Assembly: GCA_910592005.1 (NCBI GenBank)
Contig: CAJVPP010000609.1
Location: forward strand, 1-28,974
Direction: 5' to 3'
Source of the DNA: Funneliformis mosseae
Taxonomy: Eukaryota; Glomeromycota; Glomeromycetes; Glomerales; Glomeraceae
Length of the DNA: 28,974 nucleotides
Shown in pieces: positions 21,160 to 28,974 of this stretch. The position numbers were made by a program, and so were the translations under genes. The notes beneath the pieces are model-generated. The model saw only the letters and a program-made list of their open reading frames with translations. It made no database searches and was not told the origin of the DNA. Positions within the stretch are counted from its first letter, which is position 1. Each line of letters opens with the position of its first letter.

Positions 21160-22279
21160 GAGAGGTTTTTTTTAACGATGTTGAAGCACTAATTAATATA
21201 TTACTTCCAATCAAACATGCAATATTATTTTTAGAATGAAAAAATGCCAATTTGGCAGATTGATTTGTTGAATTATTAAGGATTGGTATTTTATATCAAA
21301 ATTTATCAAGCAATTGTTATTTTATATTTTATAAGAATCATAATAATATATATTTTAATTATTAGATTTAATGATTTTAATGATGATATTTATTTAATTG
21401 CATTTTTTTTCCATTTACTTTTAAAGGTTTATATATATTTTTTATTTTATAAATAAATAAATTAATTAATAAATTTTAATTATAATATTGAAGTTTAATT
21501 ATATTAATATAGGATTGGGTATTCCTGATAATCGTATACCAGAAATTTTAATAAAAGCTAGTAATATTTATAAGGTAATGGGATATAAAAAAAAAGATTG
21601 TAGCGAATTAATCAATTGAGAAACTACAAATTAAATAAAGTGCCATTTAATGTACCTTATCTTCATAGAGAAGATAATCCATTAAAATGGTAGAGCACAT
21701 GTTTTACTGCAAAGAATCAATTGCAAAATTTTGCAATTTAATTATTTTTAATAAGTTCACATGCGGCAAGTTGTGAAAGAATATGATATGATAATTGTTT
21801 TACTTCATTATTAAATTAATTGAATTAAATTATTATATTAATAATTTAATATTTCTATTTTATAGGTCTTCTGTAGGATGGATTTATGAAAAAGGTGGAC
21901 TTAATTATCTATTACTAAAATAGAATCAATAACAAAAATATATTAGTATTATATGAGAAATATAAAAAATAAATTAAAATTTAACGATGAAGTAACAAAA
22001 GAAAAAAAAATAATCAAAATGGTTGACATATCTTTAAGTGAAAGTTATAAAAAAATATTCAAAAATTATGATAAAATAAGTATTTTATCAAGTTTAAGAG
22101 CACAAAAAGGAGCGGTAAATATAGATATAAAAGAAGAATTAGAAATAGTAAAATAATTTAATTTAGAACTAATTATTATTATTGATTATATAGAATATTT
22201 CTAGTTTTGAAAATATAATGAAATAGATTATGATAAAGAAGATGATATAGAAGATTTAATTAAAGAATTTATATAATTA
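21160..22279 (+). pseudogene. hAT-family transposase relic, C-terminal half
   Basis: This is the carboxyl half of a hAT transposase in order. RGFF-NDVEALINILLPIKHA is at about 21163-21225. NANLADCFVELLRIG follows to 21285. An 86-bp intron lies at 21427-21512 (AAAG|GTTTAT...AATATAG|GA). Then come GLGIPDNRIPEILIKASNIY and KKKDCSELIN. Next is LRNYKLNKVPFNVPYLHRED, then PLKW*STCFTAKNQLQNFAI and SSHAASCERI, the dimerisation-domain signature. A second intron ends at 21865, with its donor apparently lost (AT for GT). SSVGWIYEK and LSITKIESITKIY follow. The last 68 codons (21953-22156, MRNIKNKLKF... to ELEIVK) remain open. An acidic tail (NEIDYDKEDDIEDLIKEF) reaches 22279. Stops at former TGG and CAG codons, frame shifts near 21175, 21620 and 21890 and the missing front half make it inactive. 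Confidence 0.75.
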
Positions 22280-22674
22280 ACAAGGTTAGTATATATTCTT
22301 GATATTATTTATAATTGTAAAGGATAATTTATTAAATTTTTTATTTAATTTATTTTAATTATTCTAGTAATATACTGAATTAAAAATGTATTTATACTGT
22401 AAATATAATATATATATTTATTAAAAATAAACAACACAAATATTATTTTATTTAAATAAAATAAATATTATATATGATTGATCGTGAAAAATATAAAATA
22501 ATTTATTTATTAAAATGTTATATAACTTGTAAAATAAATATATAAAATATTCTAGAAGCTCTGATATTTAACCTATAAAAAAAGAAATGAAATATTAGTA
22601 TTATTTCTATAACAAAAAAAAAATATTCTCTTATTTTATTTTATTACCTAAATACTAACAATTTTTCCAATTAG
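22280..22674. other. AT-rich spacer between hAT relic and tandem array
   Basis: This is probably the 3' flank of the hAT element. No terminal inverted repeat or gene was identified. A/T runs dominate. Confidence 0.3.
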
Positions 22675-24010
22675 AAATTTATTTCTGATTCAAATTTCAA
22701 GATTTATAGATTTCAGATCAGTTTACAAAAGTAAATAAATATTAGTTTGATTTTTAAAAAAATTTAAAGAAAAAAAATACTAAACAAATATTTTGTTAGA
22801 GTTTACCTTTGATTCAATCTACAAAAGTAAGTTTAATATTAGTTTGATTTTTATAATTAATAAAAAATACTAAGTAATTCTTTATTAGAACTTACTTCTG
22901 ATCAATTTCAATCCAGAGTTTTAAGGATCTGAATTACCCTATAAAGGTAAGTTTAGTGTTAATTTTTAAGATTATAAAAAAAAGAAACTAATAAATTTCT
23001 CCAATAGAGACTTACCTCTGATCTAAGATTCTAAGATTTATAGATCTAGATTAGTCTGCGAAGGTAAATAAATATTAAATTTTATTTTAAAAAAATTAAA
23101 AAAAAATACTAATATAGAGCTTATCTCTGATTTAATACCTCAAGGGTCTGGATTAGTTTACGAAAATAAGTGAATATAAATTTTTATTTTTTAAAAATAA
23201 TTAAAAAAAATAAATTAATAAAAAAAATTTTTTAGAGCTTATCTCTGACTCAATGCTTTAAGGATTTAAATATTACATCTGGTAATATTAAATCTTATAG
23301 AGACAGAATACATTGCATAAAATTAAATTGAAACTGGTAATGAAACTAAGGATCATATTATAGCTGATGGAAATGAAGAAAACAAACTTGAAACAAGTAA
23401 TAGAGAAAGACATAAAAAAGGTAGTAGAAACTTAAAAGATTTAGATTAGTTTACAAAGATAAGTTTAATATTAATTGATTTTTATTATTAATAAAAATTC
23501 TTTATTAGAACTTACTATTGATCAATTCTAATCTAAAGCTTTAAGGATCTGGACTATCCTATAAAGATAAGCTTAGTATTAGTTTTTTTAATATTATAAA
23601 AAAAGAAACTAACAAATTTTTCTAATAGAAACTTATCTCTGATTCAAGATTTCAAGATTTATAGATTTTGGATCAGTAAATAAATATAAACTTTTTTTAA
23701 AAAATTAAAAATAAAATATTAATAAAAATTCTGTTAGAGCTTACTTTCATCAATGTTTTCAGAATTCAGGCTGGTTTACAAATGTAAGTAATATTAATAT
23801 TATTAGCCTTTTTAAATAATAAAAACATTATTAATAAATTATTCTTTAGAACTTACCTTTGATTTGATTTTAAAATTTCAAGGATTAGATTTATTTCAAG
23901 TTTTTTTTTAAAAAAATGTTAGTATTTTAAATAAAAACAAAAACTAATGTATTCTTCTATTAGAACTTACTTCAATCAAACTTTAAATCAAAGTTCTAAA
24001 AAAATAATAA
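22675..24010 (+). repeat. Two-tier tandem array with splice-like block borders
   Basis: Eleven copies of a short block begin at about 22675, 22800, 22889, 23008, 23118, 23236, 23509, 23629, 23738, 23850 and 23964. A typical block is 56-58 bp, starts A(G/A)(C)TTACCTCTGAT, passes through TTTCAAGGATCTGGATTAG and ends TTTACAAAG. It is preceded by a T-rich stretch ending TAG and followed by GTAAG or GTAAAT, so each looks like a micro-exon between acceptor and donor. The AT-rich linkers are about 50-65 bp. Blocks 3-6 match blocks 7-10 one for one with an offset of about 620 bp, so a four-block group was duplicated. Block 2 is shortened to about 27 bp. Block 6 is split by about 165 bp (23270-23435) that reads NEENKLETSNRERHKKGSRN in one frame. 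No frame stays open across blocks. Possible origins are remains of a gene with tandem exons, or a satellite-like repeat. Confidence 0.7.
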
Positions 24011-24203
24011 ATTCTAAAAAAATATACAATATATTACAAAGGTCTAAACATTTGATCATCTGAATAAAATTAGTATAGTGAAATAAATTTGTACATAAAT
24101 CATAAATAATTTTGTGAAATAATATATAAATATAAAGATTTTTTTTAATTTTTTATCACTAATTAATTTTTTTCTAATGATAGGTGGCTAAAATATAATT
24201 AAA

Positions 24204-24522
24204 TTACATAATTTACATGCTAAAGTTATAAAATATTTTTGGGATAAAGAAATTATAAGCATAAGTGTAATTCAAAAAAAAACAAACATAATTTATTATA
24301 ATATTAATAAACTTAAAAGGATCTCAATTCTATAGAAAACTTGTGAAATATCATAAAAGGAAATATAGAAAAATAACAACCAAAAATTTTAGCAGAATTA
24401 GAATAATTTAAGATAGAAGAATAAAATAATATTCTAAAAGTAATTTTTATTAATTTAGTATATTTTATAAGAGAATGATGTGAACTTATAATAAAAAAAT
24501 TGGAGAAAGAATTCCTTATTAA
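24204..24522 (+). pseudogene. Tc1/mariner transposase with the catalytic core deleted
   Basis: The left part (24204-24318) reads LHAKVIKYFWDKEIISISVI, then QKKTNI and YYNINKLKR. This is the N-terminal helix-turn-helix region that binds the transposon ends. At about 24319 the frame changes and the sequence jumps straight to DLNSIENL*NIIKGNIEK, the motif that normally contains the third catalytic residue (E of PIENLW). It then continues PKILAELE, an FKIEE segment, and CELIIKKIGERIPY with its TAA at 24520-24522. The middle third with the first two catalytic aspartates is gone. Stops replace W and R/Q codons (TGG to TGA, CAA to TAA type). The two surviving ends make this a clear internal-deletion derivative. 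Confidence 0.72.
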
Positions 24523-25982
24523 TTTTAAAAATATAATTTTATACTTTTAATCAATTAAATGAACTAGTTTATGATTTGAATAATCTGTTGTTACATAATA
24601 AGTAAATCAATTTGTCTAAAAACTTTTATAATACATTATATATATTTATTATAGTAAACTGACTGTTCCCTTTTGTATAAATTCTTTAGATTTTCCTGCC
24701 TTCTATTTTATCATAAATTGAACAACCTTTTTTTTTAAAAAAAAATCTATCCTGTAATATATCATATTATGAAGACAAAGAAATAGTGTGTTGAGATAAA
24801 AAAAAATCTCTCATATATTGTTCATAATCACAAAAAAAATAAGCTAATTCTTTCTTATTTAGTTTTGAGAATCTTGATGATAAATAAACACCTTTTACTT
24901 ACTTTTATTTAAAAAAATAAAGCATTTTTACACTAAAATATATGTTTAAATTATGTTACATATAAATACATATTTTTAATTTCTTCATATCCATTTTTGG
25001 AATCCATTTATTGTATTAAAAAATGGAAAAAATTATATATCAAAATTCAAGATTTTAGTAAAAATTAATTAAGATTACTAATTTATTAAAAAAATTTTTT
25101 GACTATTCTGATCTGTATGCAATCTTTTTTTCAAATTTGGATTACAAGAGAAAAACAAATTCTTTGCATGTGAAGAAAAATAATCATATTGATTGATATA
25201 TAACAATACGTAGCATTTTTGTTATACATTATATCCTTTCAAAATAAAAATTTCTTTCATCTAAATGAGGATTATTTTACTTTTGTTTTTTATTAAAGAT
25301 TTTTCTCATAAAATATGCTATATATTATATAAAATTTTATAATTATTATTTATAATTAATATTTAAAATTATTTCTTAAAAATTTTTAATTAATTATATT
25401 TCAAGTTATAGCTAATTATAACTTATATTTTAAATTGCAACATTTTTTAAATTATAATACATATTATAATTATTAGAGAATTTATATAATGTTGCAATAT
25501 AATATTACAACATTAAATATTGTAACATTTTAATTAGGATATTCATCTTTAGTAAAAATACTTAATTTTAATTATGTTACTTTAAGATTTTGTTATCATA
25601 AAAGAAAATTTATTATATTTACTATCCATCTATTATTTTGAAAAAAAGAATAAAAATTTTTAATTTTTTCTTTATATTTGCTTACTTATTTATAGATTTA
25701 TTAAGAAATGGGTTTAATTTTTTATATTAGTCATTCATATACTTATTATTAATAAAAAAAGTATTTTTTGTATCTATTACCGGTTTACTAAAAAATTTTT
25801 TCTTAATATCTTATTACCTGTTTATTTATCTACTTACCTTTAGTTTATTATAAAAATAATTGATTTTTTTTGTATCTATTACTCAACCTATTACAAAACC
25901 TTTTTTATATCTATTAAAAAATAAATTTCATATTTACTTATTTGCAAGTTTTTTTTAACTTTTAAATAATAATAAAAAAAAG
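24523..25982. other. AT-rich stretch, no readable gene
   Basis: No protein remnant could be assigned. The segment at about 25690-25925 repeats words such as GTATCTATTAC, CTTATTACCTGTTTATTTAT and TATCTATTACTCAACC, which suggests a decayed short tandem repeat. A small stem GAGAT-A8-ATCTC lies near 24796-24813. Confidence 0.3.
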
Positions 25983-26005
25983 AATAAGCACAAGAAAAAG
26001 AATAT

Positions 26006-26034
26006 TATATTTAGTTAAAAAAAAACTAAATATA
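26006..26034. other. 11-bp perfect hairpin
   Basis: TATATTTAGTT at 26006-26016 and AACTAAATATA at 26024-26034 pair exactly around a 7-A loop. It lies near the left side of the pogo/Tigger relic and may be part of its subterminal region or a transcription stop signal. Its A/T nature lowers its weight. Confidence 0.45.
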
Positions 26035-26229
26035 TTTAAGATTATGAAAGAAATGCTATAATAAAATACTTTGATTTTGATAGTCTAATGATTAGAAGAT
26101 AGATTAAGAAAATTGAAAATTAGAAAAAAAAGTAAAAAAAATGTGTTAATTAAGAAGAAAAGCTTTTATCCTAAAGCAATAATTGGATTATAGAGTAAAG
26201 AAGAAAGGTTTATCTATTAATTATATCTG

Positions 26230-27297
26230 TTAATTATATCTCTATTAGATTATAAATGTCTAAATTTTTCAAAGAATCTACTATCAAAGCATTGTATCTA
26301 ATAGAAAAATATGAATTTCAAGGAAATTTTTCTTGAAATAATTTTTTTGAAGAGATTTAATCTATCATTAAGAAAAATTCATAGAAATTACCTGAAGATT
26401 TAAAAATAAAATTAGAAGAATTTAGAAAATTTGTTATAAAGTTGAGGGTACAGTATAATTTTGATTTAAATAACATTTTTAATATGAATAAAACTCCTGT
26501 TTAATTTAACATAGCAGAAAATTTAACTGTTAATAATAAAAGAAATAAAACAGTATATATCTCTACTACTGGAAATGATGAAAAACCATTTTACTGTAGT
26601 TTTAACTTATTCAGCTGGTATGGATTTTTTTTTAATTTTTATTTTATTTTATATTTTATTAAATTTAATAATGCTTTTTATTATTGCAGATGATATAAAA
26701 TATCCTTCTATCTGTATTTTTAAAGAAAATAATTTTCTCGTGATAAAGTTATTTCAAAAGGTGTTATTTGTTAGTTTTAAGAAAATGGATTGATGATATC
26801 AGATTTTTATATTGATTTTTTATTTAAATTTCGAATGTCTGAAAATTTGCAAAAAAACCTGCTATGATAGTATATGATTCATTTTGAGATCACTTGAAGA
26901 AATGTTAAAGCTAAATTTAAATAGCATAATTTTCATTTAGCTGTAATTCCCGCAGGATTAACTAGTGTATATCAACCACTTGATGTATCAATTAACAAGC
27001 CTTTTAAAGATAATTTGCGTAAAGAATAGCATGAATGGATGTGTAATGTTGGTGCTGGTACAACAGCAGCAAGTAACTTAAAAAAGCAAAAATTAGTGAT
27101 ATGTGTAGTTGGGTTAAACGTTCATGGGATGCTGTTTCAAATCAAATTATTTTTAATTCTTTTAAAAATATGCTATTTCAAAAATATTAAATGGATCAGA
27201 AGATGATTTAGTTTATGAAGAAATTGATAAATTGATTGAAGAATATGAAAAGGAAAATTTAAATGAATTAGATGATAGTATTTTATCGATTAAATAA
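26230..27297 (+). pseudogene. pogo/Tigger (DDE superfamily) transposase relic
   Basis: In order: STIKALYLIEKY, KLPEDLKIKLEEFRKFVIKL, FNMNKTPV*FNIAENLTV, YISTTGNDEK then HFTVVLTYSA. A 72-bp intron follows (26618-26689, CTG|GTATGG...TTGCAG|ATG), then DDIKYPSICIFKENN, DKVISKGVI, PAMIVYDSF*DHLKK, HLAVIPAGLTSVYQPLDVSI, NKPFKDNLRKE*HEWM, KAKISDMCSWVKRSWDAVSN and an acidic tail to ILSIK-TAA at 27297. The first catalytic Asp, normally in a MDETP motif, is MNKTP here, so D became N and E became K, both G-to-A changes. The second (VYDSF) and third (QPLDV) aspartates remain. Stops match CGA, CAG, CAA and TGG codons changed by transitions. Frame shifts occur near 26575, 26735, 26905 and 27070. Because the intron is a multiple of three, a false 72-codon ORF reads through it at 26575-26793. 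Confidence 0.8.
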
Positions 27298-27514
27298 TAG
27301 ATTTTATGAATTTGGTATAAATTCATTAATAAATCATTTTTAGTTCATTTATTTCTATATTAAAAATTTATAACTGATATAAAATCTCTTTTACCCTCCA
27401 TTTCTTTTCAACTTGACTATTGTTTTTCCAAACTTTATCAAAAAAATCTAATAAAAGAATAGCAGTTTGTTTAATTAAACTATTCACCTCTTTTTTATAT
27501 TAAAATCTCGATTA

Positions 27515-27561
27515 TAACACATGATGACGAAAACTGATGTCAAATTTTAACACATGATGAC
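27515..27561. repeat. Direct repeat TAACACATGATGAC
   Basis: The 14-mer TAACACATGATGAC occurs at 27515-27528 and 27548-27561, 33 bp apart, each followed by GAAA or AGAAA. It lies where the CpG-poor block ends. It may be a subterminal repeat of the pogo/Tigger element or a target-site scar. Confidence 0.55.
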
Positions 27562-27631
27562 AGAAATCCACGGAATTTTACGTCGCCGATGCCAAAATTC
27601 GGAAATCCAACTGACCAATCAGCTATAAGAG

Positions 27632-27707
27632 GGTGCTTATTTTTAGTTTTTGCTTACACCATGACGAAAGTCTAGAAGGTGCTTATTTTGGGTAGTTGCT
27701 TATTTTC
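27632..27707. repeat. Three TGCTTATTTT repeats
   Basis: TGCTTATTTT occurs at 27634-27643, 27680-27689 and 27698-27707, and TGCTTACACC at 27651. The first two are preceded by GGG or AGG. They look like repeated subterminal transposase-binding sites. The inverse word AATAAGCAC lies at 25983, on the other side of the transposase relic. Confidence 0.5.
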
Positions 27708-27866
27708 GGTGTTTTACGGTAATAAAGATAATTGACTATAAAAATTTAACCAAATTAAGTTCATATTTCATATAATAATATGAATCAAATATCTCAATTT
27801 TGGTTGATGGGGTATAAAAAAAAATAGTGTAGTAAAACGGTATATCAGGATATAAAAATAAAAGAT

Positions 27867-27959
27867 TGGGGGCAACGAGAAGTTGATTTTCATGATAATA
27901 TTTATTCGGTTTTATGGCATAACTTCCCCCGTAAGGTGATTTTAATAGTTTAGCTCCCA
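27867..27959. mobile_element. Miniature element copy 3
   Basis: The right end, GTGATTTTAATAGTTTAGCT then CCCA followed by TA (27960-27961), matches the family seen at 17273-17344. The proposed left end, TGGGGGCAACGAGAAGTT (27867), is weaker and has no TA beside it. Inside, GGGGG...AAGTT and AACTTCCCCC form an inverted pair that could fold. The TIR read backwards supplies the ATG of a spurious 74-codon minus-strand frame starting MGAKLLKSPYGG. Confidence 0.5.
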
Positions 27960-27961
27960 TA

Positions 27962-28974
27962 TATTCTAGGGACTCGGAACTTTTTTAGTTGTAAAAATTC
28001 TATTTTTCACAATTAGCGTTAAATGTTATTTAAATATTTTTTAATTAGCAAAATTCTTTTAATGATTTTATTATAATCGCGGGTTAAAATTTTAAATTTT
28101 TTTTTTTTAATCGATTATTTTTTTTAATTTTAAATTTGATTTTTATTTTAATTGATTTTTTTTCTGATGTATTCTTTTTTTTAATTCTACCTAAAAAAAA
28201 ATTTACGAAAAAGCGCGATTTTTTTTTTTTTTTTTATAATCGCAGGTTCTAATAATTAATTTTTTTTTAAAAATATTTTTTTTATTTGCATCTCTATACA
28301 AACTCAATGGATCGATCGATTATATTAGAATAATCGAAAATTGAAAATCGAATCTTAGAGTTGAATCTTGAGAAACGATAGCGAGGTTGTTACTGTGAAT
28401 GTTAGCGAATAGGTTTGATATAAAGTCAAGCAGTTCTGTAGAGACCATCGAAATCTAATCAATGATGATCGTATGAATCGATAATTGCGATCCTAAATAT
28501 CAAAATTGAATTCCAACCGTAACCTGATTTTAATAGCTTAGCTCCTAATGTCCAATAAAAAATTGGTTATAATATATCGACATCGTTAACCGGTTTTAAG
28601 ACGCCAAAGCTAATACCAAAAATTTTAACCATACTATCATACTATAATACTATCACATTTCTTTTTTCAAACAAAAAAATAATTATCCGTAAAAATTTCT
28701 TTATTCGGTTAATTTATAATATTGACAATTGACAATATGAAAATTATTTTAATATAAAATATTAAAGTTTTTAACTCTACGTTCAACTTTCTTTTTTAAA
28801 AGAAAATTAGTTGTAATTTTAAAAATGATGTTGTTTCCATATCGTATTCTATATTCAATTTTTATTTTTAATTTATTTGTTTCCCATAACCCAACACTAT
28901 GCGAAACATACAAATATACTAGAGAATATCTTCTCAACAGCAAGCTTTTTAACCTTGAACCACCACAAACTGCC
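27962..28974. other. CpG-containing right flank without a clear gene
   Basis: This holds long T runs (28091-28290) punctuated by twin ATAATCGCGGGTT / ATAATCGCAGGTT words at about 28073 and 28241, which look like a duplicated segment of about 170 bp. AATCGAAAATTG / AAAATCGAATC repeats lie near 28333-28355. No coding segment on either strand is convincing up to the window end. Confidence 0.35.
28516..28547. mobile_element. Miniature element end, copy 4 (partial)
   Basis: ACCGTAACCTGATTTTAATA followed by GCTTAGCTCCTA repeats the right-end sequence of copies 2 and 3 with small changes. No matching left end was found upstream, so it may be a truncated copy. Confidence 0.45.

Larger units (their letters stand above)
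25983..27707 (+). mobile_element. Probable pogo/Tigger-type element, approximate limits
   Basis: The transposase relic at 26230-27297 is bracketed on the left by AATAAGCAC (25983-25991). On the right is its inverse GGTGCTTATT, present at 27632 and 27679, with a third related TGCTTATTTT at 27698. About 1.7 kb between these words would suit a pogo/Tigger element. The right flank from 27510 on keeps CpG sites while the interior does not. The exact ends and TA target duplication could not be fixed, so this is an inference from position and the inverted word pair. Confidence 0.4.

Noticed and set aside
22675..24010. CRISPR-like array
   Set aside because: The repeats are long, imperfect and AT-rich with unequal spacing and decayed linkers, in a eukaryotic context; this is not a repeat-spacer array.
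26575..26793. 72-codon plus-strand frame with a hydrophobic stretch resembling a membrane segment
   Set aside because: The hydrophobic middle is translation of a 72-bp intron; both flanks are pogo/Tigger transposase.
27736..27960. 74-codon minus-strand frame starting MGAKLLKSPYGG
   Set aside because: Its start is the terminal repeat of a miniature element and the rest has no recognisable protein features.
28749..28943. 64-codon minus-strand frame
   Set aside because: Low-complexity AT-rich translation with no supporting exon or family.
1..28974. tRNA, rRNA or telomere repeats
   Set aside because: No cloverleaf with a TTCGAATC-type T-loop, no rRNA core sequence and no tandem TTAGGG-type runs were seen.

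Overview
This looks like a nuclear contig from an AT-rich, transposon-laden fungus. The best guess is an arbuscular mycorrhizal fungus of the Rhizophagus type (Glomeromycotina). The reasons are a fungal-type Ras gene cut by 76-165 bp GT-AG introns, a small Myb-like gene of a kind I associate with these fungi, and hAT, pogo/Tigger and Tc1/mariner relics of matching flavour. The organism is inferred; no marker gene proves it.

The window alternates between two base-composition compartments. Blocks at about 1-4000, 16850-20700 and 27500-28974 have moderate GC and many CpG sites. They hold the only gene-like material: a complete four-exon Myb-like gene (1999-2644, minus), an unknown plus-strand ORF broken by a 72-bp miniature transposon (17103-17583), and a six-exon Ras-type GTPase gene (19253-20367, minus). 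The blocks at about 4000-16850 and 20700-27500 are extremely AT-rich. By eye I count only five CpG sites between 4081 and 16260. What can be read there is transposon wreckage: a minus-strand hAT transposase (about 7600-9480), a plus-strand hAT C-terminal half (21160-22279), an internally deleted Tc1/mariner transposase (24204-24522) and a pogo/Tigger transposase (26230-27297). Almost every stop codon in them is explained by a C-to-T or G-to-A transition.

Several repeats have structure of their own. At 22675-24010 there is a two-tier tandem array. Blocks of about 56-58 bp with splice-like borders recur every 110-120 bp, and a four-block group is itself duplicated with an offset of about 620 bp. 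A miniature element family with ends like TGGGAGCTAAGCTATTAAAA and TA target sites occurs at 16851, 17273, 27867 and 28516. Other inverted-repeat elements carry a GGGTCGGG hairpin or short palindromic ATCATTC-type tracts.

The Ras gene is the most notable protein-level feature. Its fold is well conserved, but the P-loop, G4 and G5 nucleotide-binding motifs carry unusual substitutions. It has no CAAX box, and one exon junction is out of frame as written. It is either a decaying paralogue or an atypical GTPase. There is no sign of rRNA, tRNA or CRISPR, and no metabolic operon.
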